Assembly (NCBI RefSeq): GCF_900104605.1
Contig: NZ_LT629960.1
Span: 1,178,001 to 1,242,000 of the forward strand
DNA: 64,000 nucleotides
Direction of reading: 5' to 3'
Source of the DNA: Tidjanibacter massiliensis
Lineage (GTDB): Bacteria > Bacteroidota > Bacteroidia > Bacteroidales > Rikenellaceae
Positions 1 through 7,909 of this stretch are shown here, piece by piece. Position numbers and translations under genes: made by a program. Under the pieces are notes generated by a model, which had not been told where the DNA came from, ran no database searches, and saw only the letters and a program-made list of their open reading frames with translations. Every line of letters begins with the position of its first letter. The stretch's first letter is position 1.

Positions 1-378
1 CTCGTGGACGGCTACCACCGCTACATGGTGATGAAGACCTCCGACCGGATATACGAACGGGAAGAGGGGATGCTTCCGGTGGTTGTGATAGACAAGGACC
101 TCTCCAACCGCATGGCCTCGACCATCCGCCACAACAGGGCCCGTGGGACGCACTCGATAGAGCTCATGACCAACATCGTCGCGGAACTGAAACAGGCCGG
201 CATGTCGGACGCCTGGATAATGAAGAACATCGGAATGGACCGCGACGAGCTGCTGCGGCTCAAGCAGGTATCGGGACTTGCAGCACTCTTCGCCGACAAG
301 GAGTTCAGCATCCCCGACAATGCGTTCGGCACGGCACCGGGCCGCGGAATACAGAACAAGAAGGTTTTTCACGAATGA
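1..378 (+). CDS. ParB/IbrB-like nuclease-fold protein (3' part only)
   Basis: The frame is open from base 1, so the true start lies upstream of the window. The first visible residues, LVDGYHRY, match the conserved DGxHR box of ParB/sulfiredoxin-fold domains. They are followed by a short beta segment (LPVVVIDKD) and a helix-turn-helix-like helical stretch (about residues 50-95 of the visible part: AELKQAGMSDAWIMKNIG, then MDRDELLRLKQ). Proteins of this size and layout in Bacteroidetes are usually annotated as ParB-like or IbrB-like; IbrB commonly sits beside the PAPS-reductase-like IbrA, which would have to be upstream and cannot be seen here. A role in chromosome segregation is unlikely for this short type. 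The assignment rests on the motif and helix pattern only. Confidence 0.7.
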   Translation, partial: LVDGYHRYMVMKTSDRIYEREEGMLPVVVIDKDLSNRMASTIRHNRARGTHSIELMTNIVAELKQAGMSDAWIMKNIGMDRDELLRLKQVSGLAALFADKEFSIPDNAFGTAPGRGIQNKKVFHE

Positions 379-436
379 CCGAACCGCCGCCCGATTCCGC
401 AGGGATACGGACAGCGGCGGCAGGAGACGACGACAC

Positions 437-458
437 AACGGAGAGGGCTCTCCGTTTT
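437..458 (+). terminator. Rho-independent terminator after the ParB-like gene
   Basis: A nine-base perfect inverted repeat (AACGGAGAG / CTCTCCGTT) with a two-base centre is followed by a short T run. It lies in the 122-base space between two convergent genes and could end transcription of the plus-strand gene. Confidence 0.5.
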
Positions 459-500
459 CGGGAAACAGCGCAACCGCAACCGGCACACGGGCCGGCGGCG

Positions 501-2234
501 TCACAACGGGAATTTCATCTTCAGGACGTCGTACATATCCGACACTTTGCCGCCTTGGCCGGCACCCTGCGACGAGATATCCTTCAGGAGATGCACCTCT
601 ACCTGCACGCTGCCCCTGCGCACACCCTCAGGAACGGGCACGGGAATATGAAGCGCCCCGCCTCCCATGAGCCTGAACTCGCCGGAGGCCGTCCAAAGGC
701 TCTTAACCCCCGACTTCAGCACCACCCGGTAGGTTCCCCGGGCCGATGTCAGCTCCATGTTGTTGGCCACGACCACCTCGTCCGAACCGTCCCTCTCCAT
801 CGTTACCGAGAGACGGCCCGCAGGCCGTACAGCATCGGGATGCCGGAAAAGGGCCGCGGCATCCATGTCGCTGTTCCACTCCCCCCCGGCCCCGTCGTAG
901 AAAACGGGGACACCGGGAGCCAGCCGCTTGAGCTCCACATAACTTTCGTACAGACAGTATCCGTTGCGCGAATCGTGTGCAGGAGCATACATCACCACCG
1001 ACGGATGAAGGTGCGAAGCGTAATACATGCGGTGTATCCGGTCGATGTAGGCATCTTTCCATTCGGGAGCGTTGCTCGGATTGCCGCCCACGGTGATACG
1101 GGCCGGTTCCCGACTCGTATTGATATCCGCCGCATCGCACACGTACAGCCCCAGACTGTCGCAAAGCGCATAGAAACAGTCCGGCTGGGGAGTTCCGTCT
1201 GCAACGATGCAGTTATACCCCTCCGCCTTGAAGCGTGCAAGCTCGGTTGCCGCGGCCCCTTCGTCGCCGCCCATCGCATAACGTACGGCATACAAACCGA
1301 CAGGCAGGCCGTCGATTAAGAATACTCCGTCAGACGTTCCCGGCGTCCGGAATCCTACCCGAACAGCCGCGTTCTCCACGAACCGGCCTTCGTTCCGGCT
1401 GCGTACCAGCAGTGTATAGAGATTCGGAGTTTCATGGTTCCACACGAGCGGGTCGGGTATCCGTACCGTAAAGCGTACGGTATCCCGGCTCAGCATACCG
1501 GTAACGATGTCTTTCTGCGACATGGCCACGACCTCGCCCTTCGGGTCAAGCAACTCGTAACAGACGGTATACTCCTTGGGATTCAACAGGATACTCTGCA
1601 TGACGATATCGAGCGCCACATAACCGTAACCGCCGTCCACCGAAGTCTCGGCAAACAGGTCGTGTATCCGTACCGAGGGCTGCGACAACACCCAGGCCCT
1701 CCCCCTCCAGCTTTCCGCATCGCGGCCGCGCCCTTCGCCGATACGGCGGGCCGCCGGAGCCTCGCAGACGATGACCGAAACCGTATTGTAATCCTGCCGG
1801 ATGAAATCGGTGATATCGAACTCCGTGCGCCCCATACCCGCCTGACTGTATCCGGCCGCCTCGCCGTTTACCTCGATGCCGAAAGAGGAGGGGACATCCT
1901 CCACACGCAGCAGGACGGCCCGGTTGTCCCACGCATAACGGACCTTGAACCGGGCCGTATAGCGGACTCCTTCCGGCACACTGTCGCGCTGCCACTCCTC
2001 CAGAGGAATCACATAGGAGGATGTACCGCCCGCCAACGCCTCTTCGCGTGAAGGATACGGCACGAGGGCACTGCGCGGCGGCAGTCTGAATCCCGCCTCC
2101 ACTGCTCCGGGCTCACAGGCCATGGCGGCGAAACCGGGTCCTGCGGCACGCAGGGTTCCGCCGAAGGACGAAAGAAAAACGGCAAAGGCGAAGAGACAAC
2201 TGATAGCAAGGCGTTTTATCGGCATGGTCGTCAA
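501..2234 (-). CDS. Glycoside hydrolase family 2-like protein, probably catalytically degenerate
   Basis: 577 residues with an N-terminal hydrophobic signal (residues 9-30), a jelly-roll sugar-binding domain (about 60-190), an Ig-like middle domain (about 190-295) and the first part of a TIM barrel (from about 300), the order of a beta-galactosidase/beta-glucuronidase. The family signature around the acid/base (HPSVxxWSxGNE) appears as HPSVVMYAPAHDS at 410-422, so the Asn-Glu pair is His420-Asp421. The upstream EANIETHG-type motif is AADINTSRE. No segment resembling the nucleophile region is evident before a C-terminal beta-rich tail. Full-length GH2 enzymes are usually 800-1000 residues. It is probably a carbohydrate-binding or structural relative rather than an active hydrolase. 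The start may be Met1 or Met4 (2225). Confidence 0.75.
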   Translation of the reverse strand: MTTMPIKRLAISCLFAFAVFLSSFGGTLRAAGPGFAAMACEPGAVEAGFRLPPRSALVPYPSREEALAGGTSSYVIPLEEWQRDSVPEGVRYTARFKVRYAWDNRAVLLRVEDVPSSFGIEVNGEAAGYSQAGMGRTEFDITDFIRQDYNTVSVIVCEAPAARRIGEGRGRDAESWRGRAWVLSQPSVRIHDLFAETSVDGGYGYVALDIVMQSILLNPKEYTVCYELLDPKGEVVAMSQKDIVTGMLSRDTVRFTVRIPDPLVWNHETPNLYTLLVRSRNEGRFVENAAVRVGFRTPGTSDGVFLIDGLPVGLYAVRYAMGGDEGAAATELARFKAEGYNCIVADGTPQPDCFYALCDSLGLYVCDAADINTSREPARITVGGNPSNAPEWKDAYIDRIHRMYYASHLHPSVVMYAPAHDSRNGYCLYESYVELKRLAPGVPVFYDGAGGEWNSDMDAAALFRHPDAVRPAGRLSVTMERDGSDEVVVANNMELTSARGTYRVVLKSGVKSLWTASGEFRLMGGGALHIPVPVPEGVRRGSVQVEVHLLKDISSQGAGQGGKVSDMYDVLKMKFPL

Positions 2235-2253
2235 TTTATCGGTGTTTATGCCT

Positions 2254-2261
2254 TAACTTTG
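2254..2261 (+). promoter_or_regulatory. Candidate -7 element (TAACTTTG)
   Basis: A perfect TAnnTTTG match lies 55 bases before the HsdR-N-like gene. No well-spaced -33 TTTG is visible, so the call rests on the -7 box alone. Confidence 0.4.
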
Positions 2262-2315
2262 CAGGCAGCCCCGCAAACGCCGGGCGGGGCTAAAATTACT
2301 CTTTTTCCGTGAGAA

Positions 2316-2774
2316 ATGGACAGGTATCCCGCACTTAATTTGCCCCCCGTCAGGCTGCGGGCCGCGCACAGGCACGGCGAGGAACGCGTCTGGGACGGTC
2401 TGCGGGGCTGTTGGCTGCTGCTCACTCCGGAAGAGTGGGTGCGGCGGCACGTCATCGGATGGCTGTCGGACTGTATCGGCATTCCCGCCGTCAATATCAT
2501 TCAGGAGTACCCGCTTTCCCTCGGAGGCACACGGCAGCGGGCCGACATCGTGGTAACGGGCCGCGGGCAGCAGGCAGTCATGCTGGTGGAGTGCAAGGCC
2601 GCCGACGTCGCGATAGACCAATGCGTCCTCGACCAGGCAGTACGCTACAACAGCGTCGTCCGGGCCCGTTACATCATGCTCACCAACGGTCTGCGCCACT
2701 ACTTCTTCGCCGCCGGCGACGGAACGGACTACGAACGGCTCGGAACCGTACCCGACCTTGCAGCATGGCTGTAA
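2316..2774 (+). CDS. Stand-alone type I restriction HsdR-N-like nuclease domain protein
   Basis: 152 residues matching the N-terminal nuclease domain of type I restriction R subunits, present alone. The PD-(D/E)xK core is visible: Asp in RADIVV (about residue 75), then VECKA (about 89-93). The helical segment LDQAVRYNSVVRARYIMLTNGLR is also typical. There is no helicase motor, methyltransferase or specificity subunit nearby, so this is not a restriction system. Such solitary proteins are common in Bacteroidetes and of unknown role. A 19-base-pair hairpin separates it from the convergent gene downstream. Confidence 0.7.
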   Translation: MDRYPALNLPPVRLRAAHRHGEERVWDGLRGCWLLLTPEEWVRRHVIGWLSDCIGIPAVNIIQEYPLSLGGTRQRADIVVTGRGQQAVMLVECKAADVAIDQCVLDQAVRYNSVVRARYIMLTNGLRHYFFAAGDGTDYERLGTVPDLAAWL

Positions 2775-2785
2775 CAACCGCCCGC

Positions 2786-2828
2786 GAGAAGAAAGGGGTA
2801 CGGCTTTCGGCCGTACCCCTTTCTTCTC
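2786..2828. terminator. Bidirectional terminator, 19-bp perfect stem
   Basis: The stem runs GAGAAGAAAGGGGTACGGC / its complement with a small CTTTCG-type loop. The arms carry A-rich and T-rich ends, so it can act in both directions between two convergent genes. Confidence 0.8.
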
Positions 2829-2847
2829 CCGTTTTCCCTCCGACGGG

Positions 2848-3636
2848 TCAGAAAGTCCGCTTTACCCCTATCAGGAACAGTGCCCCGACATTGTGGAGCG
2901 ACTCTTTCCTTACGGGAATCTCGGCGAGAAACGTCAGGGTATATCCGCCGCCGAGCGCCTTGCCGACGATGGGCGAAAGGATAAGGTCGAAGCGGTCCCG
3001 TGTGAAGTCGTACATCGGCCGCGGCTCGAACACCGCGAAGAGGCCGGAATCCCAGAACTTCGCAATGAACATCCTCACGGTCAGGAGGCTCATGGCAGGA
3101 TAGTCCGCCTCTCCCTTGGCCAGGGCGAACGAATACTGGGGCTGTGCCGCCACCATCAGCCCCTGATTTATCGTATAGCTGTAGGTCAGCGCAGGCGTCA
3201 GGTAGAAATAGCCGTTCAGTCCGGCCGCGGCGTCTATCGCCTGCGAAGCCGTCGGAAAGGCCAAATCCACCGATGCGGCAAGCGCATGCCTGCCGTTATT
3301 GTAAAAAGAGTTCAGGATATTCACCTTCATGTTGCCCGCCCCTGTGACAAAGCCCCGGCGGCCCGGTACGTTGTTTATCGAGACGAGGTCCATCCGCACG
3401 TTGAACGCCCAGTCGTCCACGCCGAATGTGGCGCTGATACGGTTGTTCACCTGCGCATTACCGGCCTCCTTGTCGAAATACCACGTAGAGAATCCTATCT
3501 TGGAGATAATCCTCGTGGGGTCTACACCGGACTGCGTCCTCACCTCGTCCAGCGAGAGGTGCTCTTCGGGTTCCTGTGCGAAAGAGGCGAACGCCGGCAA
3601 CAGGAGCAAAAGCGTCAAAAAATATTTCATAATCAA
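2848..3636 (-). CDS. Outer-membrane beta-barrel-like protein of unknown function
   Basis: 262 residues starting with a clear signal peptide (MKYFLTLLLLLPAFASFA, cleavage near AQE; the second Met at 3630 may be the true start). The rest alternates aromatic and polar residues in short strands (for example NGYFYLTPALTYSYTI) and ends in a terminal Phe (VKRTF), the usual end of an outer-membrane barrel. The length suits a 10-12 strand barrel. I do not recognise the family or substrate; it is not a TonB receptor, having no plug. Confidence 0.6.
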   Translation of the reverse strand: MIMKYFLTLLLLLPAFASFAQEPEEHLSLDEVRTQSGVDPTRIISKIGFSTWYFDKEAGNAQVNNRISATFGVDDWAFNVRMDLVSINNVPGRRGFVTGAGNMKVNILNSFYNNGRHALAASVDLAFPTASQAIDAAAGLNGYFYLTPALTYSYTINQGLMVAAQPQYSFALAKGEADYPAMSLLTVRMFIAKFWDSGLFAVFEPRPMYDFTRDRFDLILSPIVGKALGGGYTLTFLAEIPVRKESLHNVGALFLIGVKRTF

Positions 3637-3769
3637 TCTTGTTGGTTAAACATGCCATTCGGGACGGGCGTCCCGGCCTCTCCGGCAGCCGCATCCCCAC
3701 ACTTTCCCAGGTGCAATAATTATTCCATTGCCGCCCTTTCGCTCTTTCACCGCACCTTGCCGTCAAAAC

Positions 3770-3807
3770 GGGGGCGCCGCGTACCCTTTCCGGTACGCGG
3801 CGCCCCC
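3770..3807 (-). terminator. Strong terminator for the ROK/GNAT pair
   Basis: A 16-base-pair perfect stem (left arm GGGGGCGCCGCGTACC) with a six-base loop, followed on the minus strand by a TTTT run. Confidence 0.75.
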
Positions 3808-3846
3808 GCGTGAACCGTCCGCCACCGGAACCGCACGTTTCCCCGC

Positions 3847-4386
3847 CTACACCTTGACGGGATTGACCAGTTGAAGCATGTATTCGTCCAGCCATCCGGT
3901 CGTGGAACGCACCCACTCCACCTTCAGACCGACCGTAGTGAAGCCCTTGCTTTTGAAAAGGTTCAGACTGCGCAGGTTGTTGGAGAGCACATTGCAGTAG
4001 AGCTGGTTGAGCCCCAACACCTGAAAGGCATACTTTATCATGGAAGTCAGCGCGCACGAAGCATAACCCTGCCCGCGGTCGCGGTCTTCATAGACGAGTA
4101 TCCCGATGCCGGCCCGGCGGTTCGTCGGGTCTATCTCGAAAAGGTCGATGGCCCCCACGGCCCTTCCATCGCCGCGGCTCTCTATTATCATGCGCAACTG
4201 CTTGGTCTCGTAAATGTCGTACTTCTGGTCTTCGATGAATCTGCGGAGCACATATTTCGAGAACGGCGCGACGGTATTGCTCATCTTCCAGATGCGCGTG
4301 TCGTTCTCCCACTTGTAGAGCACGTCGATATCCTCCGGCTCAAGGGCCCTCAACCTGACGGAATCCGTTTCGAGAATGTTGTTCAT
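3847..4386 (-). CDS. GNAT family N-acetyltransferase (RimJ/RimL/SpeG-like)
   Basis: 179 residues with the layout of a RimL/SpeG-type acetyltransferase: an N-terminal LRALEPEDIDVLYKWEND segment, the central beta-4 strand (AVGAIDLFEID), then the acetyl-CoA pyrophosphate loop as EDRDRGQGYASCALTSMI (about 121-138), and the C-terminal QLYCNVLSNNLRSLNLFKSKGF strand-helix. The acceptor could be a polyamine, a protein N-terminus or a small amine; sequence does not decide. It starts two bases after the ROK gene ends, so the two are almost certainly co-transcribed. Confidence 0.85.
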   Translation of the reverse strand: MNNILETDSVRLRALEPEDIDVLYKWENDTRIWKMSNTVAPFSKYVLRRFIEDQKYDIYETKQLRMIIESRGDGRAVGAIDLFEIDPTNRRAGIGILVYEDRDRGQGYASCALTSMIKYAFQVLGLNQLYCNVLSNNLRSLNLFKSKGFTTVGLKVEWVRSTTGWLDEYMLQLVNPVKV

Positions 4387-4388
4387 GG

Positions 4389-5642
4389 CTACAATCCTAT
4401 TACCTGGTTCCTTATGAGCATGGCTGCGCCGAGGGCGCCGGCATCGCCGCCCATATGCGACAGCCGAAATTTCGTATCCTTGTAGACAAGATTGAGAGAG
4501 TATTTGTTGGTGGCCGATTTGAGCGGCAGCATCAGGTAGTCGCCCGCATAGGCCATGTTTCCGCCGATGATGACAAGTTCCGGATTGAAGATATTGATGA
4601 GAAAGGCAATGCTTTTGCCTATCTTCTCGCCCGCTTCCTCAATAAGCTCTATCGAGAGGTTGTCGTCGTTCTTCGCAGCCTCGATGATATCGTCTATGCG
4701 TATTGTTCCTCCCGAATCGTAGCGTTCGCGCAGGATGGTATTGACACCGCGGCGTATCTCGCTGACCATCTTCTTCTCGATGGCTATACCGGACACCTCC
4801 GTTTCGAGGCACCCTTTCTTGCCGCACTCGCAGATAATCTCGTTGTTGAAAAAAGGCGTATGCCCGAACTCCCCGGCAAAACCCGACTTGCCGTAAAACA
4901 GTTTGCCGTCGGTGATGATGCCTATGGCCACTCCCCGGCCCAGGTGCAGGTAGAGCATGTTCTTCTCCGTCCGCGAATCACCCGTGAAGTACTCGGCATA
5001 ACAGCGGGCCCGCGTATCGTTCTCCAGCAACACCCGGATGCCCGTAGCATGTTCGATGATATCCTTCAGCGACTCCGGACTCGAAGTGAAGTACATGTAG
5101 CTGCGCCCCGTTTTGGGATTGACGCGCCCCGCAATGCACACCCCCATGCCGAGTATCTTGCAGCGCTCTATCCGGCAGCCGTCTATGAAGCGGTTGATGC
5201 GCCGACATATCTCCTCAAGCGACTGTTCATTGTCCGACAGGACGAAATCCCGCTCCTCCTCGCTGACGATGACATTATTCTTGAGGTCCGTCACCACATA
5301 ACGTACATTGTCGCGCCCGATGTCGATGCCGGCGAAATAGATGGCCGTATTGGCCAGCCCGAAGATATTGGGACGGCGCCCTCCGGCAGTCTCTATCTTG
5401 CCGTTGTCCACTACGATGTTCTCCTCGACGAGCTCCCCCACGAGCTTGGTGATGGTCGGAACGCTGACGTGCAGCTCGCGGGCGAGGTCGGCCAGTGTAC
5501 TCTCGCCGTTGAGCGCCATGTAGGCGATGATATTCTTCTTTATCAGAATATTCTTATGGGAGATACCCTTCAAGGGTTCGTCCTCCTGCTGATTGAAAAA
5601 ATCCTTAAGAAGCACAGACTGGTTTTTAAATAATACCGGCAT
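4389..5642 (-). CDS. ROK family transcriptional regulator (NagC/XylR/Mlc type)
   Basis: 417 residues: a winged helix-turn-helix at about 48-75 (STLADLARELHVSVPTITKL) followed by a sugar-kinase-fold ROK domain. Visible kinase-fold motifs are GIDIGRDNVRYV (105-116), LENDTRA with the catalytic-type Asp209, GEFGH (258-261) and the zinc-binding CECGKKGCLE (271-280). It likely senses a sugar or phosphosugar and represses or activates carbohydrate genes; the target is unknown. The preceding 216 bases are AT-rich and probably hold its promoter and a self-binding operator. No neighbouring sugar pathway narrows the ligand. Confidence 0.9.
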   Translation of the reverse strand: MPVLFKNQSVLLKDFFNQQEDEPLKGISHKNILIKKNIIAYMALNGESTLADLARELHVSVPTITKLVGELVEENIVVDNGKIETAGGRRPNIFGLANTAIYFAGIDIGRDNVRYVVTDLKNNVIVSEEERDFVLSDNEQSLEEICRRINRFIDGCRIERCKILGMGVCIAGRVNPKTGRSYMYFTSSPESLKDIIEHATGIRVLLENDTRARCYAEYFTGDSRTEKNMLYLHLGRGVAIGIITDGKLFYGKSGFAGEFGHTPFFNNEIICECGKKGCLETEVSGIAIEKKMVSEIRRGVNTILRERYDSGGTIRIDDIIEAAKNDDNLSIELIEEAGEKIGKSIAFLINIFNPELVIIGGNMAYAGDYLMLPLKSATNKYSLNLVYKDTKFRLSHMGGDAGALGAAMLIRNQVIGL

Positions 5643-5802
5643 CTCCTCCGGCCTATTTTTCTATCTAAGCGCAAATTTAGAAATTATTTTCAATACCTAA
5701 AACAAATTACTAAGCTTTTTAAAAAATATTCTAAACAAATTTAAGATATCGCCTCCCGTTCCGAATTTATTTGCGAAACACAGCCTCCTGCTGCAAAAAA
5801 CA

Positions 5803-5832
5803 GGGCCGCTCCCCCACAAGGAGGAACGGCCC
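5803..5832 (-). terminator. Hairpin after the small barrel protein gene
   Basis: GGGCCG / CGGCCC arms with an inner TCC/GGA pairing. It lies just downstream of the minus-strand gene ending at 5859 and is followed on that strand by a T-rich stretch. Confidence 0.55.
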
Positions 5833-5858
5833 GAACCTGCCCTAAACGGTACGGTATA

Positions 5859-6305
5859 TCAGAAGGTGAATTTGATGCCGAGAGCCAGGTCGAAAAGACC
5901 GTACGCATTCAGATTCATAAAGTTGACCGAAGGTTTGTAATCCAGCGAGAAAGCGATAGGCGCATTCGGAATCTTGTATTCGAGCCCTACGATGGCATCG
6001 ATACCGATAGCGAATTTGTTGGCTGCGGCGCCGAGATGGCCGCCCACACCGTAATAGAGGTTGAAGTCGTTGTTGATGACGGGCTGCGTCCACTCGTAAA
6101 GACCTGCTGCGGAGAAACTGCTCGCCTCATAAAATCCGAACCATGCCATCACTTCGAAAGCGTTGCCCGCATTCAGGTGCTGCTTGTAGGTGAGTGCGGC
6201 GTTGCTGCCGCCGGCACGGAGACCGATGGCATGCTTGTAATTCTGGGAGAGGGCTGTACCCGCACACAGCAGCGCGCATGCGGTAAAAAGGATAATTTTT
6301 TTCAT
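5859..6305 (-). CDS. Small outer-membrane beta-barrel-like protein
   Basis: 148 residues with a signal peptide (residues 1-20, cleavage near LSQN) and eight or so short amphipathic strands (for example FNLYYGVGGHLGAAANKFAIGIDAIVGLEY), ending in Phe (GIKFTF). This resembles small porin-like or OmpA-barrel-type proteins of Bacteroidetes without a periplasmic OmpA domain. The function is unknown. A long AT-rich stretch (6306-6420) upstream should carry its promoter. Confidence 0.65.
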   Translation of the reverse strand: MKKIILFTACALLCAGTALSQNYKHAIGLRAGGSNAALTYKQHLNAGNAFEVMAWFGFYEASSFSAAGLYEWTQPVINNDFNLYYGVGGHLGAAANKFAIGIDAIVGLEYKIPNAPIAFSLDYKPSVNFMNLNAYGLFDLALGIKFTF

Positions 6306-6543
6306 AATCTTCTTTTTTAAAATTTAAGATAGTATTAGGAATTACTTCAATGATTTCGACTACACAAATATAATGCCTTACGGGGATTAAAAAAAATCAC
6401 GAAGATTTTTTAAATTTCACCGAACCGGTACCCTCTCCCGGCACTACCGGAACCGAACGGATACTGTGCGCCTTCCGCCCGCATAGCGAGTCGGCAGGCC
6501 GGCCCCGGCAAAGCCGGCCTGCCGAAAAAATTTTCCGCTTTTT

Positions 6544-6574
6544 TTTGCATTTCAACGCTATTTATGTACTTTTG
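6544..6574 (+). promoter_or_regulatory. Bacteroidetes promoter for tRNA-Met
   Basis: TTTG (6544-6547), a 19-base spacer, then TACTTTTG (6567-6574): a full match to the housekeeping consensus. Predicted start near 6581, about 48 bases before the tRNA. Confidence 0.75.
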
Positions 6575-6628
6575 TGCACCCGTTCGGACGACTGCTTCCC
6601 TGCATCGGAACAACGAACGGAAAAGGAC

Positions 6629-6703
6629 GGATCCATAGCTCAGTTGGTTAGTAGCACCTGACTCATAATCAGGGGGTCCCAGGTTCAAGCCCTGGTGGAT
6701 CCA
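6629..6703 (+). tRNA. tRNA-Met (CAT), probably elongator
   Basis: The cloverleaf can be drawn by eye: acceptor GGATCCA/TGGATCC, anticodon stem CCTGA/TCAGG around CTCATAA (anticodon CAT), T arm CCAGG-TTCAAGC-CCTGG, discriminator A. CCA is not encoded. An isoleucine tRNA with modified CAT cannot be excluded. The D stem is imperfect: the usual GAGC half reads TAGC, with one base extra relative to the common form. Confidence 0.9.
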
Positions 6704-6716
6704 CACGAACGAAAAA

Positions 6717-6743
6717 GGCCGCGACTGTTATCGCGGTCTTTTA
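6717..6743 (+). terminator. Terminator of the tRNA-Met transcript
   Basis: GGCCGCGA / TCGCGGTC stem followed by TTTTAT. The hairpin overlaps the 3' end of the convergent transporter gene (stop codon at 6728-6730). Confidence 0.65.
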
Positions 6744-7747
6744 TATTTATCCGATAGCCGGATTCCGTCGTCCTCCGCACGGCACCCGGCCCCTTCGCCG
6801 CCGTTCCGACCCGTTTCATGGCCGTGTTCCGCGGCTTCAAGGCCCGCCCGGCTCGGACTGACCGTAACGAGGTACACCCCGCCGAATATCAATACTACGG
6901 CCAGCACCTTCACGACATTGAACCGGTCCATCCCCCAGCAGACGGCCACGATGCTCGCCACGAGAGGCTGTATATAGTTATACATCCCCGCCACGGTAGG
7001 CCGCAGCCGCTTCTGCCCGACCACCACGAGCATGTAGCTCAAGAACGTACCGCCCGCAACGATAAACGCTATCGCCCCTATCGCACCACCCCCGAGCGCC
7101 GGCCAGTCGGTAGCCGCCACCCCACCGAACGAAAAGGGCAGTACGCAGACGAAGGCGTAGGTGAACATCCACTTCATGATGGTGACGGGCGAATACCTGT
7201 TTACGAAATTCTTGAAGAGCACGATATACAAGGCATAGCTACACTGTGCGAGCAGTACCAGCAAATCGCCCCAGACATAACTGTTTCCGCCACCCCGACC
7301 CGCCTCCGCCGCATGACCGCCGAGTATCAGCAGCAACGCACCGGCAGCCCCCGCCGTAATGCCCCCCACTTTCTTTCCCGAGACGGGCTCCTTCAGATAG
7401 AGCGCGGCGAAGACCATGGCCAGCAGCGGCATACTGGTGGTGATAACCGAGGCATCCACCGGCGATGAAAGCCCCACCCCGAAGATAAAACACCCCTGAT
7501 TGAACACGATAGCCAGCAGCGAAGCGGCGAAAAGCTTCAGCATATCCGCCGACGCCACCCGCTCCCGCTGGCCGAAAAGCGATGCCGTCCAGAACAGCAC
7601 CATGGCCCCGGCCACCCGCAGACCGGTTATCGTCATGGGAGTCACCCCTCCGGTTCCCATCACGAACTTCGCCAGCGGCGACATCAATCCCCACATGACA
7701 TTCGCACCCAGCATAGCCGCATGTCCTCCGATACTTCTCCTGTCCAT
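6728..7747 (-). CDS. EamA/DMT family drug-metabolite transporter
   Basis: 339 residues with ten hydrophobic segments in two homologous five-helix halves, as in the drug/metabolite transporter superfamily. The first EamA repeat begins at MLGANVMWGLMSPLAKFVMG and the second around SYVWGDLLVLLAQCSYALYIVLF (about 180-200). It acts in the inner membrane, probably exporting or importing a small metabolite by antiport or proton coupling. A charged, glycine-rich C-terminal tail (about 300-339) lies in the cytoplasm. It is divergent from the AraC regulator 162 bases away, which may control it. Confidence 0.9.
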   Translation of the reverse strand: MDRRSIGGHAAMLGANVMWGLMSPLAKFVMGTGGVTPMTITGLRVAGAMVLFWTASLFGQRERVASADMLKLFAASLLAIVFNQGCFIFGVGLSSPVDASVITTSMPLLAMVFAALYLKEPVSGKKVGGITAGAAGALLLILGGHAAEAGRGGGNSYVWGDLLVLLAQCSYALYIVLFKNFVNRYSPVTIMKWMFTYAFVCVLPFSFGGVAATDWPALGGGAIGAIAFIVAGGTFLSYMLVVVGQKRLRPTVAGMYNYIQPLVASIVAVCWGMDRFNVVKVLAVVLIFGGVYLVTVSPSRAGLEAAEHGHETGRNGGEGAGCRAEDDGIRLSDKYKRPR

Positions 7748-7909
7748 ATCCGTCTCCTACCGGATTCTCCGCACAGATACATCCCGACCGACAGCGCCCC
7801 GCCGCAGCAGGATGTCCCGCCAGGGTTCCGTTAAAATCCTGCGCAAAATTATCGCCGCATCCGGCGAATTCATTGTATCTTTACGGCAATTCATTGTACA
7901 TTTAATGTC

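Noticed and set aside
2316-2774. HsdR-N-like protein as part of a defence system
   Set aside because: No methyltransferase, specificity subunit, helicase or toxin next to it; solitary proteins of this kind are widespread.
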